Below, one piece after another: positions 34,201-45,439 of a stretch of DNA of 64,000 bases (within the stretch, counting starts at the first letter, position 1; each line of letters starts with the position of its first letter). The notes under the pieces are model-generated. The model searched no databases. It saw nothing but the letters and a program-made list of their open reading frames with translations, and had not been told where the DNA came from. The DNA comes from Brienomyrus brachyistius (lineage: Eukaryota > Chordata > Actinopteri > Osteoglossiformes > Mormyridae), in assembly GCF_023856365.1 (NCBI RefSeq), contig NC_064539.1, positions 26,501,493 to 26,565,492 on the forward strand, in the 5' to 3' direction. The translations under genes and the position numbers were made by a program.

Positions 34201-37200
34201 AAAATTTATAGTCATTACACATAATCTGCTCTTTGATATGGGAAGACAGAGACACAAAGTTTAAGTGATCTGATCATTATTATTATTCTGTGTTTTGTTT
34301 ATATCAAAACCACTTAAAAATATTTCACCTCAGTGCAACAAATGGTGCCTTTTCCTGAAAATAAGTTTAGAGGAGTAAATTTACTCATTGTTGTAAAGCC
34401 AGTTTGGGAACGTGGGAGAACAATACTGTCTACTTTTCTGAGTAAGTGTTTAGTGTGTAGTACTCAGCATCAAATGCAGCCCATGTTTTTGGTAAATATA
34501 CAGATGCAGGAAGAATGGTTCACACGCCTTGGCAAGCAGAAAGTGATGATGATGATGATGATGATGATGGTGGTAACAGACTGGCTCAGAGGAGTAGGCC
34601 GAAGGGCAGCCCTGGCTCCTTCACTTACTGCCTGGGCGTAGGCACCGTAGGCCCCGAACTGTAACGCCATGGGGCTGAAGATGCCCATCTGTCCTGCCAT
34701 CTGTTGCATGCGTCGCAGGGTTCGCTCTTTGTCTGTGTCCGCGAACTTCACCACAAGACTGGAGGAGGCGCCCTGGTGCAGAAACACGCATGTGAGCATG
34801 CAGAGTGCACACGGGGCGCTAGTCACGACCGGCCGGGCCACACCCATGCTATTCTCCATGGTGATGCATCCCCCTGACCCACTGAGGGAAGCTGTTAACA
34901 CGGCCAAGTCCGGATATAAATACTGGTCAAACAACTGCTACGGTTATTCAATGGCTATAATAGTAAGTTACGAGGATGAGAGCACCTCAGAGTGTGACTG
35001 TTACTATCTATACTCACCGGCATGGTCTGGCTGCCGTGCAGGGCGCTGATAGCTGCCTGAGCCTCAGCGTGAGAAGAGTATTTAACAAAGGCACAGCCTG
35101 CGGAGCAGAGGGTGACAACGTGCACAGGATGTATGCATACTTATGAACATTAATACTTCTAGAGATGCATGCCGCACAGGTCAAATTAAAAAAAGAAAAA
35201 AAGAAATATTAAAAACAACAAAATTTTTTTAAAGAAGATAAAAGAGAGATAACAATAAGGAATATCCCTTGATAGGGAATATGGGCACCGGAGATGGCTG
35301 GCACTTGCTTACCTTTGCTGTTTCCATCAGGCCCCCTTAGAATGGTGCACTCCTCGATGTTCCCGAAGGACTCAAAAAGACGCCGTACGTCATCCTCAGA
35401 CTGCTGCTTATTGAGCATGCCCACAAAAAGTTTTCTGTCTTCTGGAACAAACAGCAGGGGGTCATTACCAAGAAATGAACTTGGGAATCAATCATGTAGG
35501 ACTGAGGGGAATCCTCAGGGATGTCCACCTTCAGTCCAGAGAAGACGGCGTTCACTGCTATTATCATCAAAGATAAAAAAAGATTTATGTTCTGAGAACT
35601 ATGTACAATTTCATTTCAATGGTTCTATTTATTTGCAGCAAACTTGCCAGCTTTAGTGTAACACATTACACACATTAACTTGAAAGAATTAATACTGCTT
35701 TCTAGTAATAATAATATTTATTCTAAACTAATACTAGTAATAACAATACTACAGCAATAATAAAAGTACTGCACTGTACTGTACCACTAGTTGTAAATAA
35801 CATTAACTTTGTGTTGCCTTTAAATAAGTTTATTCTTGTTTTGAACCCAACAAACTGAACCTAAACCAAGGTAAATCATGGAGTTTTTCATTTGTCACCC
35901 TAAACAGCTCTGAACTCACTCTGTTTTAGGTTAATTTGAATGTTATTTTTCAAGAAGACTGTGACACGTCATTTCAATATTTTTGCAAGGATAATACGTC
36001 TATCAGAGATGTCAAACAGCTGTGAACATTTTTATGATATGCTTTCATTTGACATCTTCTTTAGGATTCAGTTTTCATTACAGTCTTCAAAAAGCATGAA
36101 ACAACATGATTATATTTTTACGCTTTGATTATCAAAAACCGATATCTTTATGCTATGGTTTTTTTCTGACAGATCACATTACCCGAACAACACGTTATTT
36201 GATTTGCACAGGTCCTGGCCAAACAATTATTATTGCTGTTTTTAGGAACTGAGCTACTAGAAAATCCCTGTGTTAACACAGCTGTTTGGGCGTGACACGT
36301 TTTCCCTGATTTAAATTTTTAAACAAGGAAACTGGGAGCTGGACCTCATTTGAATTTTAATCTCAACTGAATGTAATTGGATTCTATTGCAAAGCTCTGT
36401 CTGTGTTGCTCCTTTAAGTGATTACAAGAAAATGGAACAAGTTTCACCCAGTACTCGCTGTTAACCCTTTTGGTGCTGTGGATAAAGATGTATTTCAGTA
36501 TGTGTACATGCTTGTGCTTGTGCATATGGCCAGTGCCTTCCCTCAGCGATAAACAAAGGCACTAAACACACGTTTGTCCTTGATGCTGCCCAGGAGAGCA
36601 AGTAAATTGGGATGATCCGCCTTCGTGCTTGATATGCCCTCTCTGGCCCTCTGCTGCACCCCAATGAGGGGGGGGGGGGGGTGGTGAGATGGATAAGGGG
36701 CGGTGAGGATATTAATGAGGCTGGGTGCACGTTTAGGGCCTGCTGCCGCCACCGCTCACTCCTGACAGGACGTCCTTGCCAAGTCAACAAGACTAATCTC
36801 AGCAGCGGAATCACGAAAAGTGCGAAAGGGAAATAAAAGCAGTCAGGGGCCATTTGTAAGCCCCCCTTTTGAAGTCATATTACAGAAATTAATTTGTCTG
36901 GTACTTTAATATCTGGATGTTTCGATAATTGTGAAAGATGCATTTCCATCTCGTGCCTGGCATGTCACGGGAAATTCCAGATACGCTTTGTGAAAGAAAA
37001 GATTCAACGTCCGACCAGCAGGAATGCTCGACCTCATACATGCGCAATAAACACTATATTATTCATTAATTTAGAAATATACCGTTCTCTTTTCATGGAT
37101 AAGAAGGCCCATGATTATAGAGTCATGGCTATAACATCACTTTACAGTCATGTCTAATTAAGATGTTCAGGTGGTTCAATTATACCATTGCTGGGTGCCT

Positions 37201-37488
37201 TTTCTCTGAATTGGGTTTTAGTAAATGTAATGATCGTAACGATAACTTTAGGATTAGTAAGTTCAATGACATTTTACAAGGGTACTGAGAGGCAAACTTG
37301 CTTTACTTACATATTACACTCTTATGGGTTTTTATTGTAATCAAAGGTTTTCACTCCAAAGTAGTCAATTAAATATAGAGTTGGCAGGTGTACGTACAAG
37401 ACAGACAAACAGACAGAGACAGACAGAGAGACAGACAGACAGACAGAGAGAGAGAGAGACAGACAGAGACAGACAGAGACAGACAGAG

Positions 37489-37519
<31 letters not shown>

Positions 37520-40500
37520 GACAGACAGACAGACAAACAGACAGAGAGAAACAGACAGAGACAGACAGACAGAGAGAGAGAGAGACAGACAGACAGAGAC
37601 AGACAGAGAGACAGACAGACAGACAGAGAGAGAGACAGACAGAGACAGACAGACAGAGAGAGAGAGACAGACAGAGAGACAGAGAGAGAGAGAGACAGAG
37701 ACAGACAGAGAGACAGACAGAGAGAGAGACAGACAGACAGAGAGACAGACAGAGACAGACAGACAGATAGATGGATGGCCTGTCAACATGCACATCATGG
37801 GTAAGTGCATATTACCTGTCACCTCTGAAATTACATATGTAACTACATGAGTTCTATGGATGAACAGTATCAAGGATTTCTTACCCCTCATATTTAAAAA
37901 TGTTAGGACATGCTCTGTACTTATTAGGGTGCTTATTTAGGGTGTTAGCGTCTTTAAAATATATTAAACTATTATTCAAAAAGTAAATCAATGAATTAAT
38001 TGATCTGTTGATATATGTTGTACAATTATTACACGTTACATAGATAAACTGTTAACAATTCTTTATGAAAAAAGCAAGTTGTTTATCTTTTTAATGTGTT
38101 ATACCACAGAATATATACATATATTCCATCACCTACTAGTCTTGGTATCAAAATTATTTGTATGCTCCTTGTGACCTAGGGCCGGCCATAAATGTGAATG
38201 TTAGATACTTCCTGTATTTTATAGAGAACTTTTGGAGATAAGTTACATGATTAAATGGCTCAGATACGCTCATATCTAGCTTTTAAACGTGGGTTTTCTG
38301 CCTGACCTTGAGAAATACAGACAGATTGCTAGGCGCCCCTCTGATGGACTGGATTTCAGAACCTTGTGGCCTGTGCTGCCTGGAACAGGCTCCAGATTCA
38401 GCATGACCCTGTACTGCATAAAAGCTATTCAAGATGGATGGATACTTTGTTGCCTACTGCATAATAATATTAGCTTTAGGGACTTGGAGGTAGTCATTGG
38501 GGTTAGGTGTGCCCATTTTTACCCTCTGTTAAAGGACCCGGTTTTGTTACTTCACAAATGCATAACAACCCTGGAGGCACAGCAGTTCAGCTTCATTGCA
38601 CAAGACTGGTATAAAGTTTATAAACAGTTTCGGATTCCTTCTACTTCCTGACTGAAGGTCAAAGGTGGTGTCACAGCAGTGACTTTGATGATAGACACCC
38701 TGGAAATGTAGTCAAGGAACAAAACTGTTGATTAAAGGGTATCCCGACTGCTACTGACACTTCCTTGAGTGCAGATTACTTTACTGAAATACAAAGCTGT
38801 AAAAAGGCTGTACAATTGTACAATATAGAACTGTCCTCTGTACCAGCCCATAAAATAATGCAGCAGCATAATGCATGTCTGAAATAATCCAAAATTCAAA
38901 AAGAAAAAAAAAACCATCTCAGGTTCAAAGACATGCTAGGCACATGAATTACAGCCTAACTCTGCTTTAATTCAAGCATTTCATATGGCCTTATGAGTTT
39001 TTTTCTCATATCAAGCATGACTCTGAAATGCAGCTCTACTTTAAATAAGCATAAAGGGCTTATTAAATGGATATTAGTCCAATAAATCTCCCATGATATA
39101 AAAGTGCTAATTTCCTTTTATTTCTGTTTATTATAAGATTGGAATAATCCTTCTTGCTGTCTTCCTATTACAACTGCTGTAATGGTTTTGTGTCAGGCTG
39201 TTATGTATGTCTCGTGTACATTTTATCCCTAGGCTGTCTTCCCGTTCTTTACTCTCAGCACTTGGTATTAATGTGTGTGCTCGCTTTTATCAGTTCCATA
39301 GTTTTTCGAAAAATGTTTGCATAAAAACTTGTCAGTCTTGGAAAGAGCTTTAAAGTTGCTTTTCTTTGGGAACAGAGAATTCTCTCTGTCTGTGTGTCTG
39401 TCTATCTATCGAATTTCGTTTCAGCAGTAAATGCCATCATTTTGCAGTATTCAGCACATCAATTTTATTTCTATTATTTGCTTACTGGTATTTGCAGAGA
39501 TTTGAGTGATTAAGACATATCTTCATTTCATAATGTACTATTTGAATCATACATTACAATACGAGTTACAATATGATCTCTTTTGAACTATACATTTAAA
39601 TTTTTTTTGCAGTCATTTGCACATATTCTTGATATTCACAAAACCATGGTCACACAGAAGGACAATGCAGCCAAAACTAATGTTCACAGCTTCATCTTGC
39701 ATTATCTGGTCGATATAAAACCTGTAGGTACAAAGTGATTCCAGCTCACCTTGAAACTCAATGTTCAATTTCTGCAAGTAATAAAGGCAGGGATTCTGGG
39801 AGTCAGTGGACAGCCAGCAAGGACAGTCTCGCTTTGTACTCAAACTATTCCTTTCTCACGCTCCCCTGATGTGTCTTTCTATCTTCATTTTTTCACCACC
39901 CTATCCCTCCATCCTCATTTCTGGAAGTCATTCTCTCTTTTCCTCCCCTCTAAGTCTTCATCACTGTTGCTCCCTCTCTATTTATTTCTCCCTATGTCTC
40001 AGTCATCTGCGGTTGATTTAGTCGCGGCAGCTTCACATTGCTGCTGACTCTAGAGTTGCCACTTGGTGTCGTCCCGTTTTACAAGATAAAATGCTGTGTC
40101 CAGTTCTGAACCAGTACGATCTGTCCTGTATTTTCTCTCACGTTTCGTATCACCAACCCCGACTGGCAAAAGTTGTCGCTGGGGACTCCTCCGAAACACA
40201 GGGTCATGGGGAGGGGGGATTGTTTTTGGGGAATCAAAGAGAGGCACTGGGAAAACAGTAGGGAATAACAAACAGCTCACATCCAGAGCTGTTAGCTCAC
40301 CCCCCTTGTGGCTAGCGGGTCGGTTGTCTGACAGAACCTGATACATTTCTGCCCTAACCATCTATTACTTGCTGACCTACTTACCTCTACCATTATTTCT
40401 TGACCATCGTGAAGCTCCTTAGAAGGGGCCAGAAATGTTCTTTGAATATTTAAATTCCAATCAGTGATACTAACAATGCAAATAATGACTAATGCAGTGG

Positions 40501-42898
40501 GAGCTTAATGAACATTAATAACACCAAGTTTTTAAATGATTTAAACTTAATTTATTATTTATGCAAAACATACATACACACACAGGATGGCTCAGTGTGC
40601 TAATTACAGTTTCTTAGGCATACCTAAAACTGCTGTACTATTTATACCTACTTATTGTTTCATGGTACTAATTGCAATGATGCGCACATTGTTATTCTTG
40701 AGCGCACCGACACGCACACCAGATGAGCCGCCTGTCTTGTGTTATGTGTGTCAGAGGAATGACATCACCAGTGTGCTTGCTGCTCCCCTTCTCTTTGACT
40801 GGAGGATGGACTGTTCGAATTTATGCCCAGACCGTTTTTGGTGTCTCAGACTCGATGTGGTGATTAGCTGGGGAAGCAGGAGAGGCATTCTCCAAACAGA
40901 CTGAGGATGATCAGAACATCCCCCCCCGTCCCTTTGACCCACAATAGAGGTCCTTATAGACTCCCGGAGGATTTCTCAGTAAGGTATCCACTTCCTCTCT
41001 CTCTCACCACCTGCAAATCCTCTGGATTTTGCATAATTAAACCAGTATTAAACAAGCAATTCTCATAATTGGATTTGGAGAAAGTGTTTTGTTCATGCAA
41101 AAACCATCCACAGAGCAGATGGAATTAATGGTGTGATATACTCCAGGAATACTCCTCAATGACTTCATTCAAAGAGCAGCCCTTGGTGTCTATAAATGTG
41201 CCTGTCTTCAGACGCTTGCCCCACTGATTTAGGAGTATTGATGTATGCCAGGCTCCGATGACTGACCCAAGGTCATTCTGAGTATTCCTGTCCAAAACAT
41301 TTGAAACTGAGCTTTAGGAAGCAGTAAGCATGATTCCGAATCAGGATGGCTGATTCTAGAGGATGGATGCATTTTTGGACTTATGGTACCAGCTCGCTGG
41401 AAGCTGTGAGGGAGGAATCCTTCTTCTTCACCGGGGATATATATTAGAGAGACAAGATAATCCATGTCAGGGAGGACACTTTGACCTAGAAGAGGATTTG
41501 TAAACCTCCATTTCAATTAAAAGAACCTGGATCCGAGTTCTTGCTGTGTGCTGATCAGTCAGTCTCCCGTAATCATGCATGTTTCACTAATGTTAATGTG
41601 AAACAGCCGGATGAGTTTTTCAATTAAAAAAACCAAACCAGTCAAAGCAGAAGTAGAACTGAATTATTTATTCAAGCACAGGAGCCTTTCAGTTTTAAAG
41701 CAGTCTGTAAAATATGAAATAGCTATACAGCATATGCATATGTAGTGTACCTGTCCTTAGATAAGAGACAGACAATGGGTGAATGGATGGACAGATGGAC
41801 ATGAATACTGTACTTATAGCATACATGTGGACATATGGAAGGATGGATGGATGTACTGTACTTGTGTGTGAGCACAACACATACACTGATCTGACGTATT
41901 TTGTTCTTTAGGATTCCATTGTACGTCTACTACATTTGCATTACTAAGATGAATTATGTCATTTACAGAATCCCTCAAAATATAACCATTTATATGTTAC
42001 CTGTTTTTTGTGCAGTACTTTTTCATGATTGAAATATAATCTGGATTTATTTTCTGAAACCTGGACAATTGAAGATTTACACACTTTTTTTGTTTGTTTC
42101 TTTACATAAAGGTTGGCAACTGGGAATTATGATTTTGTACTATATTCAGAAAAGGTGGTAGAATGAAAAAGGCATCAGTGTCTTGAGAGACAGCAATCCA
42201 GCAAGCACCTCATACCACTTATTCCTAAAAAACATCCCTCCCAGTTGGTAATTATTCATTTAGTCAATTGAATGGTTCTCCTATACTGGCACTGGATCAT
42301 CAAGAATGTGAATTGCATCATATTTAAATCATATATAATGCACTTTTTTAATCTGTGTCATTGTCAAGGAAACAGCGTCAAGCATGTGCTGTAAATCCTT
42401 TACTTTGAAAGGCAGGGAAAAATGGGGGGGGGGAGATGAGTGGGGCGACAGAAGGAGAGATTTGCTCCTCCTCCTCCCTGCCCCCATATAATGCATGTGC
42501 CTCCATCCATGGGGGAATTACATCCATCGGTGGCTCTCAGAAAGCAGTGAGCTAAAGGGCAGTGGAAGCAGGCTTCTCCCTCCCCGACGTCCATCCTCGG
42601 TACGGAGGAGCTGTCAGCCCCTTAGGGCCATGCATAGTTACAAGAGAGCAAGCTGGCACTGCTTATGACCACTTGTGATTGGAAGATTTTTAAAGCAGTG
42701 GCTTCATTGTTAACATTGAAAAGCATGTCAGCCCCCGCACAGGCTCCGGATTAAAAGTAAAGCGCCATGACAAGAAGGACAGCAACAGAGCACTGGCACA
42801 ACTCTAACTGCAACAGTAGTGTAGCATGAGAGTAAAAGCAGGAAACTACCTCCTCTGTTCTCACTGTCTGCCGGCTTCACCTGGATCGGTCTGTTCAT
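28126..42898 (-). CDS. CELF4: CELF4, CUGBP Elav-like family member 4 (3' ten coding exons; 5' part not seen)
   Basis: Ten exons totalling 1113 bases encode the last 370 residues of a CELF-family RNA-binding protein, which controls splicing, stability and translation of neuronal mRNAs. The visible part starts just after RRM1 with [19 protein letters not shown]2 follows, with RNP2 LFVGML and RNP1 KGCAFVKY. The divergent linker is rich in Ala, Gln and Pro ([29 protein letters not shown]). RRM3 has RNP2 LFIYHL and RNP1 KCFGFVSF, and the invariant tail is [10 protein letters not shown]. The [14 protein letters not shown] segment of RRM3 fits the CELF3/4 branch, not CELF5/6. Linkage to KIAA1328 and TPGS2 points to CELF4. 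All phases agree. The exons for the N terminus and RRM1 must lie beyond 42.9 kb, probably outside the window. The pre-mRNA is notable for UG, UUUG and CUGU repeats beside its exons. Confidence 0.9.
28254..30638 (-). other. CELF4: CELF4 last intron
   Basis: A 2.4-kb AT-rich intron. Its 3' end (28260-28540) is a long pyrimidine-rich stretch in CELF4 sense. No exon was recognised inside. Confidence 0.6.
30639..30782 (-). CDS. CELF4: CELF4 exon i (RRM3 first part)
   Basis: 144 bases, frame-neutral, encoding [20 protein letters not shown] through [11 protein letters not shown]. Acceptor is CCTCCAG. The donor GTGGGT is fairly weak. It contains RNP2 of RRM3. Confidence 0.95.
31084..31175 (-). repeat. 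CA-rich repeat downstream of CELF4 exon h
   Basis: The plus strand is TG-rich, so the CELF4 transcript reads CACACAUAAACACACACACA and similar. It begins about 22 nt after the exon h donor and is complementary to the UG tract before the exon. Confidence 0.8.
31198..31278 (-). CDS. CELF4: CELF4 exon h (81 nt, linker)
   Basis: 81 bases, frame-neutral, encoding [20 protein letters not shown] and IPQQQRE. Acceptor is CTCAG, with a second AG three bases later. Donor is GTGAAG, weak. It is flanked by UG repeats upstream and CA repeats downstream. Confidence 0.92.
31279..31384 (-). promoter_or_regulatory. CELF4: 106-nt UG-rich intron between CELF4 exons g and h
   Basis: In sense the intron runs from its GTGTGTGTTTGTCTGTCTGT donor through UG repeats (31317-31384) to a short pyrimidine tract and CTCAG. 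Nearly two thirds is UG, UGU or CUGU text, the type of sequence bound by CELF proteins. The donor lies inside the repeat. Confidence 0.7.
31385..31447 (-). CDS. CELF4: CELF4 exon g (63 nt, linker)
   Basis: 63 bases, frame-neutral, encoding [20 protein letters not shown] plus Ala. Acceptor is GAGTAG. The donor GTGTGTGTTT is itself the start of a UG repeat. Confidence 0.9.
31448..33466 (-). other. CELF4: CELF4 intron between exons f and g
   Basis: A 2-kb intron whose 3' third is an 87-bp minisatellite (31510-32185). No further exon was recognised. Open frames at 32709-33062 and 32837-33307 have no family match. Confidence 0.6.
31510..32185. repeat. 87-bp minisatellite, about 7-8 copies
   Basis: Each unit carries ggctctgtgtgaagctgg, tcctgtctctccaaca, ttccccaaacag and gaaggtgagac in order. 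In the best copies the period is 87 bp, so translated units repeat every 29 codons on both strands. Older copies toward 31510 are more diverged. Confidence 0.85.
33467..33619 (-). CDS. CELF4: CELF4 exon f (linker)
   Basis: 153 bases, frame-neutral, encoding [20 protein letters not shown] through NGIHPYP. Acceptor is GTTAAG and donor is GTGAGT. The NGFTGLPP and NGIHPYP blocks are typical of CELF3/4. Confidence 0.92.
33651..33687 (-). promoter_or_regulatory. CELF4: UUUG repeat (GU-rich element) upstream of CELF4 exon f
   Basis: In CELF4 sense the intron reads as repeated TTTG, containing UGUUUGUUUGU, the published 11-base GU-rich element bound by CELF1. It lies 31-67 nt before the exon f acceptor in an intron of only 217 nt. 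Confidence 0.6.
33837..33978 (-). CDS. CELF4: CELF4 exon e (linker)
   Basis: 142 bases encoding [20 protein letters not shown] through GPLTPTSG. The acceptor is TTTTTATAG, with a second AG three bases on that could make an alternative Gln. The donor GTGCCC is weak. Confidence 0.88.
34629..34772 (-). CDS. CELF4: CELF4 exon d (end of RRM2 and linker)
   Basis: 144 bases encoding [20 protein letters not shown] through [10 protein letters not shown]. Acceptor is CACCAG and donor is GTAAGT. A GAT repeat lies in the intron shortly after it, at about 34545-34569. Confidence 0.95.
35018..35097 (-). CDS. CELF4: CELF4 exon c (RRM2 second part)
   Basis: 80 bases encoding [20 protein letters not shown] and GSQTMP. 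It completes RNP1. Acceptor is CCGCAG and donor is GTGAGT. Confidence 0.95.
35313..35441 (-). CDS. CELF4: CELF4 exon b (RRM2 first part)
   Basis: 129 bases encoding [20 protein letters not shown] through RGPDGNSK. Acceptor is GTTCCAG and donor is GTAAGC. It contains RNP2 of RRM2. Confidence 0.95.
37400..37768. repeat. GACA/GAGA purine array, CUGU/CUCU in CELF4 RNA
   Basis: About 370 bp of interspersed cagacaga and gagaga units with few interruptions. On the CELF4 sense (minus) strand it reads as repeated CUGUCUGUCUCU. Long open frames on both strands here are low-complexity artefacts. Confidence 0.9.
38295..38443 (+). repeat. SINE/LINE-like 3' tail fragment
   Basis: The segments ctctgatggactgg, ggaacaggctccag and aagatggatggata are the degraded tail of a dispersed repeat I recall as common in fish. 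Confidence 0.5.
42850..42898 (-). CDS. CELF4: CELF4 exon a (49 nt, end of RRM1 region)
   Basis: Encodes [16 protein letters not shown] plus one base. The 49-nt size matches the equivalent CELF-family exon. Acceptor is GTGCAG and donor is GTAGTT, a weak donor. Confidence 0.9.
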
Positions 42899-43189
42899 CT
42901 GCACAGAGACAAAGAGAGAGAGAGAGAAAGAGGAAAAATCAAGTCAATTTGCTAATTTATTAGAGTTATACCTTTTGTTACAGTCTGTGGCAGTACTCAC
43001 ACCCTGATGTGGAATAGTTGCAGAACTGCAAAATTGCAGAATAACAAGGGCTGAGAGAGGAGAGCAAAGGGAGTGTAAAAAGAGAAGACCCTTCAGCAGC
43101 AGGGCTGATACCCACTCTTTGCATGCATATACAGATGTGCATGCAGGCACAGGGTGTGTCGGGGTGTGTTTGGGTATAGAGCCATACTG

Positions 43190-43645
43190 CAGCATGTGTT
43201 TGTGTGAGTGTGTGTGTCTGCGTGCGTTTGGGTATAGAGTCATGCTGCAGTGTGTGTGTTTGGGTATAGAGTCATGCTGCAGCGTGTGTGTCTGTGTGTG
43301 TTTGGGTATAGAGCCATGCTGCAGCGTGTGTGTTTGGGTATAGAGTCATGCTGCAGCGTGTGTGTTTGGGTATAGAGTCATGCTGCAGCGTGTGTGTTTG
43401 GGTATAGAGTCATGCTGCAGCGTGTGTGTTTGGGTACAGAGTCATGCTGCAACGTGTGAGTCTGTGTGTGTTTGGGTACAGAGTCATGTTGCAGGGTATG
43501 TATTTGGGTATAGAGCCATGCTTCAGCGTGTGTGTCTGTGTGTATTTGGGTATAGAGCCATGCTGCAGCGTGTGTGTTTGGGTATAGAGTCATGCTGCAG
43601 CGTGTGTGTTTGGGTACAGAGTCATGCTGCAGCGTGTGTGTGTCT
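43190..43645. repeat. Minisatellite, unit about 32 bp
   Basis: About a dozen head-to-tail copies of tgtttgggtatagagtcatg followed by ctgcagcgtgtg. Most units are 32 bp and some carry an extra tctgtgtg. It lies about 300 bp upstream of CELF4 exon a. Frames spanning it are repeat artefacts. Confidence 0.9.
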
Positions 43646-43884
43646 CCCAGCACTGCTACCGCCGCATTTCCCTGGTGTTAGATGCTACGCTTCCTGCCGA
43701 CTCGAGCCTCAAATAATACATGAGCGCCACACAACGCTTGCTGCCAATCAATTTTTAATAATGTCATTCGCCATGTGGCTGTGGGGGGGAGAGAGCGGTG
43801 GGGGCACTGAGGTGTTTGGCGACCCGGATAGCTGTTCATGGGCAGATAGCAGCTGGGGGGTGTGCAAGGACAGAAATAGAAGAT

Positions 43885-45360
43885 ATAGCCCCGTTTCCAA
43901 AAAAGCATGTAAAATGCAATGCTTTGCAAACCATATAAACCCATATTTAATTTAAAATAGAACACAGACAACATATGAAATGTTGAAACTGAGAAATTTT
44001 ACTGCTTTATGACAAATATATGCTCAGTTTGTATTTCATGCCAGGAACATATTTAAAAAAAAAAGTTGGGACAGGGGCAACAAAAGACTGGGAAAGTTGT
44101 GTGATGCTAAAACAAAACACCAAGTTGAATATCTCACAACTAATTAGGTTAATTGGCAACAGGTCAGTAACATGACTGGGTATAAAAAGAGACTCCCAGA
44201 GTGGTAGAGTTTCTGTGGACTGAAGATGGGGAGAGATTCACCACTCTGGGAAAGACTGCGTGGGCTAATAGTGTAACAATTTAAGAATAATGTTCCTCAG
44301 TGTAATATTGCAAAGAATTTGGGAATCCCATTATCTACCCTGAATAATATCATTAAAAGATTCAAAGAAGTGAGAGAAATCTTGAAACAAATATTGGATG
44401 GCCGTGATCTTCGGGTCCTCAGGCGGCACTGCATTAAAAACAGACCCAGTTCTATCGTGGAAATCACTGCATGGGCTCAGGAACACTTCCGAAAACCACT
44501 GTGTGTGAAGGTTTGTCACCACATCCACAAATGCAGAATGAAACTTCTACCATGCAAGAAGAAACTGTATCCAAACATGATCCAGAAATTCCTCCGACTT
44601 CTCTGGGCCTGAGCTCATTTAAGATGGACTGAACCAAACTGAAAACTGTCTTGTATTCTGAGGAATCAAAATTTTAAATTATTTTTGTAAAATCAACACC
44701 GCATCCGTGATGGTGTGGGGGTGCATTAGTGCCCATTACTTGGGTAGCTTGAGCATCTCGGAATTGACCATTAATGATATATACTGGAAATATATGCTGC
44801 CACCCAGACAATGTCTTTTTCAGAGAAGGCCTTGAATATTTTTGCAAGGTAAATGCCAATCTACATTCAATGAGTATTACAACAGCATGGCTCCATAGTA
44901 GATGAGTCCGGGTGCTAGGCTGGCCTGCCAGCAGTCCAGACCAATCATCCATTGAAAGCATTTGGCTCGTCATGAAATTAAAAATATGACAAAGCAGACT
45001 CCAAACTGTTGTGCCGTTAAAATCCTGTATCAAGCAAGAATAGGACAACATTCCACTTTCAAGATTTCAGCAACTGGTCTCCTCAGTTTCCAAACGTTTA
45101 CAGAATGTTGTTAAAAGAAGAGGTGATGCAACACAGAGGTAAACACGCCCCTGTCCCAAATTGTTTTAAATGTGCTGCTGGCATCAAATTCAAACCGAGC
45201 GCATATGTGTCATAAAACAATAGAATTTCTCAGTTTCATCATTTGATATGTCTTTGTTCTATTTTCAATTAAATACGGGTTTATATTACAATATTTGTAG
45301 ATCATTGCATTCTGTTTTTATCTACATTTCACACAGCGTTCCAACTTCTTTGGAGTGAAG
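43885..45360 (+). mobile_element. Degenerate Tc1/mariner-type element with long inverted ends
   Basis: The left end begins agccccgtttccaaaaaag. The right end has atacgggtttatattac, cattgcattctgttttt and ttccaacttctttgga. These are inverted counterparts of left-end blocks such as aatgcaatgctttgcaaacc, giving terminal repeats near 150-200 bp. The frame 44319-44612 encodes an N-terminal DNA-binding region of Tc1 type (PLSTLNNIIKRFKE). It is followed by stops, and the catalytic part is broken by frameshifts. Confidence 0.75.
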
Positions 45361-45439
45361 GTTGCAGAAGAAGAAAATCAAAGCATATAATATCCTACAG
45401 AGAGAGAGCATAACAATCTGTGGTGGCAGAAAGCTTATG

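Larger units (their letters stand above)
35442..42849 (-). other. CELF4: CELF4 intron between exons a and b (7.4 kb)
   Basis: Contains a GACA/GAGA array (37400-37768), a SINE-like tail at about 38295-38443, a G run near 36667, and mostly AT-rich sequence with no recognised exon. The region 39000-39600 looks low in repeats. Confidence 0.6.

Noticed and set aside
35337..35570. Possible extra CELF4 coding sequence upstream of exon b (frame with [14 protein letters not shown])
   Set aside because: It has no counterpart in CELF proteins and the join from exon a to exon b is already in frame; treated as intron.
37322..37891. Long open frames on both strands (up to 189 codons) over the GACA/GAGA array
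   Set aside because: They are low-complexity translations of a microsatellite with repeated Cys/Leu/Ser or Arg/Gln/Thr/Asp, with no start context or domain.
40050..40361. Pair of overlapping frames with CpG-containing text
   Set aside because: No family match and no splice context; it could be a repeat but nothing could be recognised.
43190..43645. CRISPR-like array
   Set aside because: The units are contiguous minisatellite copies without unique spacers, in a vertebrate genome.
43362..43955. 197-codon frame over the 32-bp minisatellite
   Set aside because: It consists of repeat translations; the unit is not a multiple of three, so the frame is open by chance.
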